Of a stretch of 12,144 nt of DNA, positions 6,208 through 12,099 are shown piece after piece. Below the pieces are notes generated by a model that saw nothing but the letters and a program-made list of their open reading frames with translations, was not told where the DNA came from and ran no database searches. The stretch's first letter is position 1, and every line of letters begins with the position of its first letter. Made by a program: the position numbers and the translations under genes. Source of the DNA: CAISDH01 sp964398805 (GTDB taxonomy: Archaea; Micrarchaeota; Micrarchaeia; Micrarchaeales; Micrarchaeaceae); NCBI GenBank assembly GCA_964398805.1, contig CAYNNI010000030.1, forward strand, positions 1 to 12,144, in the 5' to 3' direction.

Positions 6208-6591
6208 GTGAAGCTCGCAATAATAGACACCAGCTCCATAGTCTTCGGCTTCTCCAGGAGGAAGAATGTGTTCGACGCCGTTTCGATGCTGCGCGGCTGC
6301 ACTCCCGTGCTCGCGGGCGCCGTTGTGCGCGAGCTGCGCCAGCTCTCGAAGAACAGGGGCAGGTCCGGCGCCGCCGCGAGGACTGCGCTGCAGGAGCTAA
6401 GGTATAAGAATATTAAAGTCTCTAATAAGTCTACCGGAGATGCTGACGCAGAGATACTGCGCATTGCAAGAAGGCACCGGGGCTCTGCGGTAATAACCAA
6501 CGACACTGCATTGTCGAAGAGACTTCTGGGCTCCGGAACTACAGAGGTATTCAAGCTGGACCTGAGCGGAAGGCTGATTCGGGCAAGGTGA
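6208..6591 (+). CDS. PIN-domain ribonuclease, Fcf1/Utp24-like archaeal type
   Basis: A 127-residue single PIN domain. The acidic residues that bind the catalytic metal are visible: D7 in AIIDTSS, E42 in VVRELRQL, D78 or D80 in TGDADAEI, and D99 in the TNDTALSKRL motif. The family cleaves single-stranded RNA. The archaeal Fcf1-like group (COG1412 by recall) is often encoded next to the RNA polymerase E-subunit genes, as here, which favours a role in rRNA processing over a toxin of a VapBC pair. No antitoxin-like gene is adjacent. The start is GTG 6208 with GGTG at 6199-6202. Its stop codon TGA forms part of the GGTGATC ribosome binding site of the following rpoE1, so the two are translationally linked. 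Confidence 0.87.
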   Translation: MKLAIIDTSSIVFGFSRRKNVFDAVSMLRGCTPVLAGAVVRELRQLSKNRGRSGAAARTALQELRYKNIKVSNKSTGDADAEILRIARRHRGSAVITNDTALSKRLLGSGTTEVFKLDLSGRLIRAR

Positions 6592-6595
6592 TCTT

Positions 6596-7210
6596 TTGTA
6601 TGCGATATACGAAGTCAAGGACACGTTCAGGCTGCCGCCTGAGCAGTTCAACAAGAAGATAGAGGACGTTGCCGCTGAGATACTCCAAAGGAAGTACGAG
6701 GGCACCATAGACAAGCAGCTCGGCGTCGTGGTCGCGGTGTTCAACACAAGGAACATAAGCGACGGCACGATATACGCTAGCGACCCCGCGACGCACCACA
6801 ACGTCGCGTTCGACCTTCTCGCCTACATGCCGTATCCCGAGGAGGTGATCGCGGGCGAGGTGACCGAGCTCGTGGAGTTCGGGGCGTTCGTGAGGATAGG
6901 CCCGATGGAGGGCCTTGTCCACGTGTCGCAGATAACCAACGAGTTCCTGTCGTTCGACAAGAAGCTGCCCGCTTTCGTGTCCCGGAAGAGCGGAAAGAGC
7001 CTCAAGCGCGGCGACGTCGTGTTCGCGAAGATATCCACGGTCAGCATGAAGAACACCGTGAAGGACTCGAAAATAGCGCTTACCATGAGGCCCGAGGGCC
7101 TGGGCAAGGAGGAATGGCTCAAGGAAAACGCCAGGTTCGCGGCCCGCTCGCAGGGAGGCGCCCAGAGGAGAGGGTCGGAGAGGAAGGCAAGATCAAAGCC
7201 CAAGGCGTGA
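6596..7210 (+). CDS. rpoE1: RNA polymerase subunit E' (Rpo7/Rpb7)
   Basis: Rpo7 is half of the stalk of archaeal RNA polymerase; it pairs with Rpo4 (RpoF), binds the emerging transcript and aids open-complex formation. The 204-residue product begins with the family's typical MYAIYEVKDTFRLPPEQF. Residues 1-80 form the N-terminal tip domain. Residues from about 82 form an S1 RNA-binding fold: GEVTELVEFGAFVRIGPMEGLVHVSQI, with KRGDVVFAKI later. A basic tail of about 30 residues (RSQGGAQRRGSERKARSK) extends beyond the usual end and may contact RNA. The start must be TTG 6596: the nearby ATG 6600 is out of frame, and the ribosome site GGTGATC at 6587-6593 fits. The neighbouring spt4 is the normal partner in archaeal genomes. 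Confidence 0.95.
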   Translation: MYAIYEVKDTFRLPPEQFNKKIEDVAAEILQRKYEGTIDKQLGVVVAVFNTRNISDGTIYASDPATHHNVAFDLLAYMPYPEEVIAGEVTELVEFGAFVRIGPMEGLVHVSQITNEFLSFDKKLPAFVSRKSGKSLKRGDVVFAKISTVSMKNTVKDSKIALTMRPEGLGKEEWLKENARFAARSQGGAQRRGSERKARSKPKA

Positions 7211-7214
7211 TTGA

Positions 7215-7409
7215 ATGACCGAACAAAAAGCTTGCAAGGTGTGCAGACTGCTGATAACCCACGGCGACGTGTGCCCGTCGTGCGGCTCCAAGGAGCTTAC
7301 CACTAAGTGGCGCAGCTACGCGATAATACTGAACGTGGACAAATCTGCGATAGCAAAGAAGCTGGGCGCGAGGCTCAACAGCACATACGCGATAAACATA
7401 AAGGGCTGA
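7215..7409 (+). CDS. spt4: Transcription elongation factor Spt4 (RpoE'')
   Basis: A 64-residue zinc-ribbon protein that forms a heterodimer with Spt5 and clamps RNA polymerase for processive elongation. The zinc ligands are C7 and C10 (CKVC) and C20 and C23 (CPSC). The stretch CPSCGSKELTTKWRSYAIIL is diagnostic for archaeal Spt4, and the length is normal. ATG 7215 follows the rpoE1 stop by four bases; the sequence GCGTGA overlapping that stop serves as the ribosome binding site. The rpoE1-spt4 pair is one of the most conserved archaeal gene pairs. The gene ends only 6 bp before the convergent FKBP gene ends, and I see no separate terminator. Confidence 0.95.
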   Translation: MTEQKACKVCRLLITHGDVCPSCGSKELTTKWRSYAIILNVDKSAIAKKLGARLNSTYAINIKG

Positions 7410-7415
7410 CGCCTG

Positions 7416-8111
7416 CTACTTCTTTTCCGCGACGTCTTTAGGCCTGGCGTATTCCTCGCGCACCACTACCCTGTCTATGCCCTTCAGGTTCGCGAATACC
7501 GATGCGATGACGCCCGCCTTGTTTATGAAGTAGTCCGTGTCCTTCCTGACGCTGTCGTCGAAGCTCATCTCCGCCATGCCGCCCTTCACCTCGGTGCCTG
7601 TCGGTTCCGCACCGTAGGACCTTCCAAGGGCGTCTATCTTCTCCTTGTCGTCAGTTATGTTCCTCGCTATCCGTACCTCGTATACAATGCTCTTCCCTGC
7701 ATAGGGATGGTTGCCGTCCACTACCACCCTGCCCGAATTCACGCTCTTGACGATGGCGCTGGTGCCGTCGATGTCCACGCGCAGCCCGACGTAAGGCTCT
7801 ATCTCGCGCGCCCGGAAGGCCGAGAGCGGCATGACCCTGACGAGCCCCTCGTCCCTCTCGCCGAATGCGTCCGCCGGTGCGAAGGTGAACTTCTTGGTCT
7901 CGCCCGCGCTCATGCCCCTGAGCTCACGGTCAAGGCCCTTTATCGCGCCGCTCGATCCGAGGACCACGAGGGCAGGGCCGTACGACGCGTCCTTGCTGTA
8001 GATGCCCGCTTCCTTCGCCTTGCTCTCGTCCGTAGTCGAGACGAGCCTGTTGTCCGACGCGTTCCATTCGCTAAACTCTATCTCCAGGAAGTCTCCATCT
8101 TCGAATGCCAT
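7416..8111 (-). CDS. FKBP-type peptidyl-prolyl isomerase/chaperone, long SlyD-like archaeal form
   Basis: FKBP enzymes speed cis-trans isomerisation at proline; SlyD-type members also act as folding chaperones. The 231-residue protein has an FKBP core (GDFLEIEFSEW; LGSSGAIKGLDRELRGMSAGE; FAPADAFGERDE), then the insert-in-flap chaperone domain with the signature VVVDGNHPYAGK at residues 129-140, and an extra C-terminal domain of about 80 residues. This three-part layout and length match the long archaeal FKBPs of about 26 kDa. There is no signal peptide, so it should act in the cytoplasm. ATG 8111 has GGTGA four bases upstream. It is the last gene of a minus-strand series and follows the first UPF0200 gene after a 91-bp gap, so it may also have its own promoter. 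Confidence 0.9.
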   Translation of the reverse strand: MAFEDGDFLEIEFSEWNASDNRLVSTTDESKAKEAGIYSKDASYGPALVVLGSSGAIKGLDRELRGMSAGETKKFTFAPADAFGERDEGLVRVMPLSAFRAREIEPYVGLRVDIDGTSAIVKSVNSGRVVVDGNHPYAGKSIVYEVRIARNITDDKEKIDALGRSYGAEPTGTEVKGGMAEMSFDDSVRKDTDYFINKAGVIASVFANLKGIDRVVVREEYARPKDVAEKK

Positions 8112-8202
8112 GTGTTCACCATCAAACGCAATGCTTCAGGCTTTGAAAACCGCTGCACTCCGCACCAGGCAAGCCGCAGTACTCTTTTCTCGGAAACAAA
8201 TA
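8112..8202 (-). promoter_or_regulatory. 91-bp gap before the FKBP gene
   Basis: This is the largest gap within the minus-strand series. On the minus strand it starts with GATATTTG near 8195-8202, a possible weak TATA box, and ends in the GGTGA ribosome site. Nothing else is recognisable. A separate FKBP promoter is possible but unproven. Confidence 0.3.
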
Positions 8203-8769
8203 TCAATCTTTATCCCTGCGCTCCCGGATCCTGTCCAGCAGGCCGTCAAGGTCGGAGCGCAGCTGGGGTATCGTTCCGGTGTTGAGCAGGATGTAGTCCG
8301 CAGACCTCATCGACTGCCTTATTCCCAGGGCGATGTTCTTGCGGTCGCGCCACTCGAACTCGCGGTAGCTGCTTATCTTGAACAAGCCCCGCCTCCTTGC
8401 GAGCCTCTCATACCTGACCCTGCCCGGAGCCGACACCTCCACCACTACCACGCCAGGCCTGAGCAATCTTATGTACTCGATCTCGGCGGGATCCCTGGGT
8501 CCCGATATGGCTACGTCGCCTCTATGGCCGGATATCTTCTTGGACGACAGCTTGGAGAAGATGTCCCTGCCGAAGGCCCTCTTCATCTTTATCACGAACG
8601 ACTCGACGCTCTTGACGTCCATCCTCATTCCGTACATCTGCATCAGCTTCTTGAGCTGGGCGGAGTTCTCTATGACGGAAAAGCCGCGCCGCTTGAGTAT
8701 GTTGGCGACTGTGCTCTTCCCGCTTCCGGGCATCCCTATCAGGCATATTGTGAGTTCTCCGTTGGTCAT
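8203..8769 (-). CDS. UPF0200-family P-loop kinase-like protein (downstream tandem copy)
   Basis: A 188-residue adenylate/dephospho-CoA-kinase-like P-loop protein. The Walker A loop GMPGSGKST is at residues 12-20. The central part carries SGPRDPAEIEYIRLL, equivalent to the family's G(I/V)R...EV segment. The lid region has RYERLARRR and the strongly conserved FKISSYREFEWRDRKN. Family members bind nucleotides, but the substrate is not known to me. The start ATG 8769 is preceded by AGTGA-AACT. It is a paralogue of the adjacent gene at 8812-9372, roughly half identical in protein, yet with two long DNA patches that are almost identical. In this copy the family motif reads SGPRD where the other has SGVRN, so the specificity may differ. 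The C-terminus is highly charged (RIRERRDKD). Confidence 0.85.
   Translation of the reverse strand: MTNGELTICLIGMPGSGKSTVANILKRRGFSVIENSAQLKKLMQMYGMRMDVKSVESFVIKMKRAFGRDIFSKLSSKKISGHRGDVAISGPRDPAEIEYIRLLRPGVVVVEVSAPGRVRYERLARRRGLFKISSYREFEWRDRKNIALGIRQSMRSADYILLNTGTIPQLRSDLDGLLDRIRERRDKD
8322..8382. repeat. 61-nt near-identical patch shared by the two UPF0200 genes (partner 8928-8988)
   Basis: The patch matches 8928-8988 with a single difference (T8333 versus C8939), which changes Ile to Val. No synonymous difference occurs over about 20 codons, although flanking parts of the genes are strongly diverged. It encodes the FKISSYREFEWRDRKN segment. Confidence 0.85.
8684..8736. repeat. 53-nt near-identical patch covering the Walker A region (partner 9290-9342)
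   Basis: The patch matches 9290-9342 with one difference (T8698 versus C9304), an Ile/Met change. The offset of 606 bases is the same as for the other patch, so no insertion or deletion separates them. It encodes the P-loop and the LKRRG segment. Confidence 0.85.
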
Positions 8770-8811
8770 AGTTTCACTGGGTTTGTGTTTTTGTTCAGCA
8801 TCAGAGGCATC

Positions 8812-9372
8812 CTAGCCGCGCTTCTTGTTGCGTATCGCGGCAAGCAGTTCGTCAAGGTCCGAATGCAACTGCGGCAGCGTGCCCGTGTTCGCGAGCACGT
8901 AGTCCGCGGAGCGCACAACCTTCAGCGTTCCCAGGGCGACGTTCTTGCGGTCGCGCCACTCGAACTCGCGGTAGCTGCTTATCTTGAAAATGTCCTTCCT
9001 CCTCGAGAGCCTCTCGTACCTGGTGCGCCTCGGCACAGAGACCGCTATCACCGCGACGTGAGGGCTCAGCGTGCGTATGTACGCGATCTCCTCAACGTTC
9101 CTTACGCCCGATACCACCACGTCCCTCGGTAGTCGGAGTATGGAGTCCGCGGAGAGCTTGGCGAGTATCCCGTGGCCGAACTCCTTCTTGAGCTTGGCAG
9201 TGAAGAACTCCCTCGTCTTGGTGTTGACCTTGAAGCCGCACATGCGCATGAGCCTGTGCAGCGAGGACGAGAGCTCAAGCACGTAGAATCCGCGCCGCTT
9301 GAGCATGTTGGCGACTGTGCTCTTCCCGCTTCCGGGCATCCCGGTAAGGCAGATTATCAGCTTGCTCGCCAT
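8812..9372 (-). CDS. UPF0200-family P-loop kinase-like protein (upstream tandem copy)
   Basis: A 186-residue P-loop protein of the UPF0200 (dephospho-CoA-kinase-like) group. Walker A GMPGSGKST lies at residues 11-19, VVVSGVRNVEEIAYIR in the middle, and RYERLSRRKDIFKISSYREFEWRDRKN in the lid region, ending with a basic NKKRG. I chose ATG 9372 because it stands four bases after the stop codon of the upstream pilin-like gene, with TGATC as part of the ribosome site. ATG 9384 and TTG 9405 would force an overlap and add residues that are not conserved. It probably arose with its neighbour at 8203-8769 by tandem duplication. The function is unknown. Membership in one operon with a pilin-like gene and a response regulator is seen here but may not imply a shared pathway. 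Confidence 0.85.
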   Translation of the reverse strand: MASKLIICLTGMPGSGKSTVANMLKRRGFYVLELSSSLHRLMRMCGFKVNTKTREFFTAKLKKEFGHGILAKLSADSILRLPRDVVVSGVRNVEEIAYIRTLSPHVAVIAVSVPRRTRYERLSRRKDIFKISSYREFEWRDRKNVALGTLKVVRSADYVLANTGTLPQLHSDLDELLAAIRNKKRG

Positions 9373-9376
9373 GTGA

Positions 9377-9922
9377 TCAGGCATATTTCGCTGTGAAGGT
9401 TGCAACTTCGACTACATTATTGTATGTCTGCGGCAGGCTGGATATCGTGAAATTAAGCCATACTGTCCCGCTGAATGGCGTGCCTAGCTTGCCTTTCGCC
9501 AGTCCGGTGCCGCCGTAGCAGTACACGGTCAGATTAAGTGAATTGCTCGAGTATAAAAGCGTTCCGCTCTGAAGCGCGTTGTTCGGGTAATACTGCGGCG
9601 CGGTGCTGTAGGGCTTTACCCCGATGTTGCCAAACATCGGCCCCACGGTGCTCGCATTCGCAAGGACGGAGCACGATGCGCCCACGACGTTCATCGTGGC
9701 GCCCGACGCCTGCGACAGCACTATGGTGAGTATGCTGTTGGCCTTTATCGACGCGCCAAGGCATGCGAACGACGGCGCGGCGTTGCAGTACGTGGGCGCG
9801 AGCACGGGGTTGAACGCGCCGAGCTGCGCCACCACGAACACCACTATCGACAGGACAAGTATGACTATGCCGTACGAAACCATGAAGTCCAGCGCCGCCT
9901 GTGACTTGCGCCGCGCCAACAT
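9377..9922 (-). CDS. Pilin-like surface protein with class III signal peptide and four-cysteine domain
   Basis: A 181-residue type IV pilin/archaellin-like protein. The N-terminus MLARRKSQAALDFMVSYG has a basic leader, a likely prepilin peptidase site before Q8, and a glutamate/aspartate-like residue five positions on, followed by a hydrophobic helix to about residue 35. The rest is an exported domain with cysteines C46, C54, C84 and C135 and a GTVWLNFTISS motif around W155, near the C-terminus. It is rich in Asn, Ser and Thr, with possible N-glycosylation sequons such as NFT and NLT. The ATG start follows the response-regulator stop by four bases, so the two genes are one transcript. The ectodomain pattern recurs in the Yip1-like protein at 3391-4365. 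No pilus ATPase or prepilin peptidase gene is present in this window. Confidence 0.85.
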   Translation of the reverse strand: MLARRKSQAALDFMVSYGIVILVLSIVVFVVAQLGAFNPVLAPTYCNAAPSFACLGASIKANSILTIVLSQASGATMNVVGASCSVLANASTVGPMFGNIGVKPYSTAPQYYPNNALQSGTLLYSSNSLNLTVYCYGGTGLAKGKLGTPFSGTVWLNFTISSLPQTYNNVVEVATFTAKYA

Positions 9923-9926
9923 GCCA

Positions 9927-11117
9927 TCAACGCTCTTCCGAATCCTGCCTTCCCACTTGGAGCTTTATTCCGCTGCTGTCGCGCGTTATCCTCACGTCGA
10001 GGCTTTCGCCGCTGAAAAGCCTGCGCAGCTCGTCGTAGGTGTAGGCGCCTATCTCCTTCTTCGGCGCGGTGCTCCTGCTCCTCAGTATCTCGTCCCTGCG
10101 CTTCCTGAGCGCCTCTATGCTCGTTTCCTCGTAGACGAGCTCCAGCCTGGGAATCTCGTTCGCATCGAACATGCCCTCAAGGTCGAGGTTTATGGACCTG
10201 TAGCCCTCGTCCTGAAGGACGAAAGGCATTATCGCGGCGAACTCCCTGCGCAGCTCTTCGAGCGCGGAATCTACGCTCTCCCGGGCGCCCGCCACAACGA
10301 AGGCGTCGCTGTTGAGGAACCCGAAGAAAATGCCCCTGTCCTTTATTATGTCCTGCATCAGCTGCGACACCAGCCTTATGATGAACATCGCGGAGCCTGT
10401 GCTCAGCCTGCGCGCGTAGTCGCTCAGGTGCCCTATGTGCAGCGTGCCTATGGCATCGCGCGTGTTCCCGCTCAGGGAGCGCTCCACCTCCTCGGAGATG
10501 CGCGCCTCGTCCGGCAGGTCTATGAGCGCGTCGAAGCGCTTGCCCTTCTTCTTGAGGAATATCGTCACAAGGCTGCGCAGCTCCTGCGGGTCGAACGGCT
10601 TCTTTATGTAGTAGTCGGCGCCGTACTTTATGCCCTTGAACCTGTTGCTCGTCGGGTCCATCGCGCTTACGAGTATTATCATTGTATTGCTCATCGCGCT
10701 GTCGCTCTTGACCTCCTGGCATATCTCCAGGCCGTCCTTGTGCGGCAGCATCAGGTCCAGCACCACAAGGTCGGGCCTGCTCTTCTTTATTTCCTGCATC
10801 GCGGCGTCGCCGTCGTACGCCTGCGTTATCTCGAAGTCCTTGCCTATTGAGAGCGCCATGAGCTTGTTTATGTTCCTGTCGTCCTCGACGATGAGCACCT
10901 TCCTCGGCGCGGCCTGCTGCAGCATGTAGTACATCATTATTCCGCCGGAGCTCCTCGATGCGACAAGCTTCTTGCTCTCCAGTGCGGAGAGCGCGTCAGC
11001 GAGCGCCTGCGCGCTCAAGCCTAGGCCTTTGGCGGCATCGTTCAGCTCCTCGTGCGAGACCTGCTGCCGCTCGTTTATTATCGAAAGGACGCTGTTCAGG
11101 GCATTCTCATCCTGCAT
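9927..11117 (-). CDS. Response regulator: winged-helix domain, REC domain and degenerate GGDEF-like domain
   Basis: A 396-residue signalling protein with three parts. Residues 1-68 look like a winged-helix domain (LSIINERQQVSHEELNDAAK; SALESKKLVASRSSGG). Residues 72-190 are a REC domain: EDD near 78-80, phospho-acceptor D121 in VVLDLMLPHKDG, S151 in LVSAMD, and K173 in YIKKPFDP. All are intact, so it should accept a phosphate. Residues 195-340 follow the GGDEF fold, with ALIDLPDEARI in place of the usual LTGLPNR and GFLNSDAFVV where GGDEF is expected. The catalytic motif is lost, so it is unlikely to make cyclic di-GMP. The remaining tail may be another small domain. ATG 11117 is supported by AAGGTGA five bases before it; TTG 11132 is not. 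No histidine kinase lies nearby. It leads the pilin and kinase operon. Confidence 0.85.
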   Translation of the reverse strand: MQDENALNSVLSIINERQQVSHEELNDAAKGLGLSAQALADALSALESKKLVASRSSGGIMMYYMLQQAAPRKVLIVEDDRNINKLMALSIGKDFEITQAYDGDAAMQEIKKSRPDLVVLDLMLPHKDGLEICQEVKSDSAMSNTMIILVSAMDPTSNRFKGIKYGADYYIKKPFDPQELRSLVTIFLKKKGKRFDALIDLPDEARISEEVERSLSGNTRDAIGTLHIGHLSDYARRLSTGSAMFIIRLVSQLMQDIIKDRGIFFGFLNSDAFVVAGARESVDSALEELRREFAAIMPFVLQDEGYRSINLDLEGMFDANEIPRLELVYEETSIEALRKRRDEILRSRSTAPKKEIGAYTYDELRRLFSGESLDVRITRDSSGIKLQVGRQDSEER

Positions 11118-11232
11118 GCGGGTCACCTTCAAGCACTTGGATGAAAAGGAATATTACCCTATCTGTGCGCTCTGGCTTGACGGCGCCGCCTCCGCAGAAG
11201 CTTATAATAAACGCGGGTCTGAATATGGCTGT
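11118..11232. promoter_or_regulatory. Divergent promoter region between the response regulator and the short pilin-like gene
   Basis: On the minus strand GGTAATATT (11150-11158) would start the response-regulator transcript near 11128, about 11 nt before ATG 11117. On the plus strand TTATAATAA (11202-11210) would start near 11232, directly at ATG 11233, giving a leaderless pilin message. The two TATA boxes lie about 50 bp apart, so a regulator bound between them could affect both genes. I see no clear operator repeat. Confidence 0.55.
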
Positions 11233-11577
11233 ATGCGGTTTCCCATCACGAACTTCCATCGCCGCGGGCGCCCTTTGGAAATCGGACTGAAATCCCAGTC
11301 CGCGATGGAGTACCTGATGACGTACGGATGGGCGATTCTCATCATCTCCGTGGTCCTCGCCACGCTTTTCCAGCTAGGAGTCTTCAGCGGCGCCATGTCC
11401 CCCCGGGCGCGCCCCGGCTCTTGCCAGGTCCTAAGACCCTACGGCCCTGGCAGCACGGCCTACATCAGTCTTGGCGGAGTGTGCACCGGGCAGCTGCCGC
11501 AGTTCATGGCTAGCTTCGACGGACAGAGCAGCCATATCTCTGTGGGACGCTGGGCAGGCCTGAATTTTAAGCGGTAA
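11233..11577 (+). CDS. Short pilin-like protein, probably truncated
   Basis: A 114-residue protein with a class III signal peptide. After a basic leader of about 20 residues (with HRRGRP) comes KSQSAMEYLMTYGWAILII and a hydrophobic helix, a pattern common in DPANN pilin-like proteins. Then come a two-cysteine stretch (GSCQVLRPYGPGST and GGVCTGQLPQFMASFDG) and the end QSSHISVGRWAGLNF. From recalled relatives, that last part resembles the start of a LamG-type sugar-binding domain, which would normally continue for over 150 residues; here a stop codon follows at once. It may therefore be a decayed longer gene or a real short form. ATG 11233 coincides with the predicted transcript start, so it is probably leaderless. 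The leader is unusually long for this group, in which the start often falls just before KSQ; here that codon is CTG. Confidence 0.75.
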   Translation: MRFPITNFHRRGRPLEIGLKSQSAMEYLMTYGWAILIISVVLATLFQLGVFSGAMSPRARPGSCQVLRPYGPGSTAYISLGGVCTGQLPQFMASFDGQSSHISVGRWAGLNFKR

Positions 11578-11637
11578 AAGGTTTCCTACCGTGCGTCCTT
11601 CGGCTACTAGCAGGGCATGATGCATCGGATTGGCACG

Positions 11638-11674
11638 TGCCGCTAGTCCGTTCCCTCGGCAAGCTCTTGTTTTT
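11638..11674 (+). terminator. Possible T-tract terminator after the short pilin gene
   Basis: A five-pair stem, TGCCG with CGGCA, encloses a 14-base loop and is followed eight bases later by TGTTTTT. The stem is short, so the T-tract is the main evidence, which suits archaeal termination. Confidence 0.3.
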
Positions 11675-11706
11675 CTAACACATTCCTAGAGAATTCCACA
11701 AAAGCA

Positions 11707-11716
11707 TTAAATATTT
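11707..11716 (+). promoter_or_regulatory. TATA box for the small alanine-rich gene
   Basis: TTAAATATTT is centred about 38 nt before GTG 11749. The predicted transcript would carry a leader of about 12 nt that includes the GGTG ribosome site. Confidence 0.5.
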
Positions 11717-11748
11717 CGGAAGCGTAAATTACTAACGCGGGTGGAACT

Positions 11749-11997
11749 GTGGAGGAAGCTACGAATAGGGTACGGCAACGCATAAAAACAAAGGCAGCGG
11801 TCATCATGCAAGGAAGCGACCTCTCAGGCATGCTGGAGCTGATGGGCGCAGCGAAAGATTCCGCTGCGGCCGGCGCGGCGATGAGGGCGATCATGGCTCA
11901 GCGCATGAGCGAATGCGCGATAGGCGCCATGAAGGAGGCAAGGAAGCACAGGATGAGGGTGGGGGCAGCAGCAATAATCATAGCGGCGAACAGCTAG
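11749..11997 (+). CDS. Small alanine-rich protein, possibly a divergent histone fold
   Basis: An 82-residue protein, not confidently recognised. It is rich in Ala, Met, Arg and Lys, lacks a signal peptide, and is predicted by eye to be almost wholly helical. Residues 25-80 can be laid without gaps over the archaeal histone HMfB as I recall it: GA (33-34), S38, A41, I48, A57, A60, K62, A64-R65, A74, I77 and A80 coincide, and hydrophobic positions match. The histone-defining R-x-T pair and the later Asp are absent, and alanine-rich sequence can mislead, so this remains a hint. The start is GTG 11749, with GGTG ending five bases upstream, as for the PIN gene. A TATA box precedes it. It stands alone between a decayed-looking pilin gene and a tRNA. 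Confidence 0.65.
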   Translation: MEEATNRVRQRIKTKAAVIMQGSDLSGMLELMGAAKDSAAAGAAMRAIMAQRMSECAIGAMKEARKHRMRVGAAAIIIAANS

Positions 11998-12099
11998 CGC
12001 CGCTCTCCCCTCTTGCGCTTCGGGCCCGCTAGAGCAGCCTCAGGCAGCTGGCCCTGAAGCTGCAAGGCATTAATGATTTGCGTTGCATATTATTCGCGT
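11998..12099. other. Spacer before the tRNA, with a hairpin and an AT-rich promoter
   Basis: A hairpin can form between GCAGCT (12044-12049) and AGCTGC (12058-12063). A competing one pairs TCAGG with CCTGA in the same place. Neither is followed by a T-tract. ATTAATG near 12069-12075 would start transcription about 12097-12100, matching the tRNA 5' end. Confidence 0.4.

Larger units (their letters stand above)
11578..11748. other. 171-bp gap with a possible terminator and a TATA box
   Basis: Reading all frames after the pilin stop, I find no continuation of the expected LamG domain and no other recognisable protein. A weak stem (11638-11642 with 11657-11661) followed by a T-rich stretch near 11668-11674 may end the pilin transcript. 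TTAAATATTT at 11707-11716 is a TATA candidate for the next gene, with a predicted start near 11737. Confidence 0.4.

Noticed and set aside
6208..6591. PIN protein as a VapC toxin
   Set aside because: No small antitoxin gene is adjacent, and the position before rpoE1-spt4 matches the conserved Fcf1-like housekeeping gene.
8002..9132. Plus-strand open frame of 376 codons across FKBP and both UPF0200 genes
   Set aside because: Antisense to three well-supported genes; its internal repetition only mirrors the duplicated kinases.
9624..10850. Plus-strand open frame of 408 codons across the pilin and regulator genes
   Set aside because: Antisense to the REC-containing regulator; the translation lacks any recognisable motif.
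11118..11132. TTG 11132 as start of the response regulator
   Set aside because: ATG 11117 has GGTGA at the proper distance, and the TTG would place the start upstream of that ribosome site.
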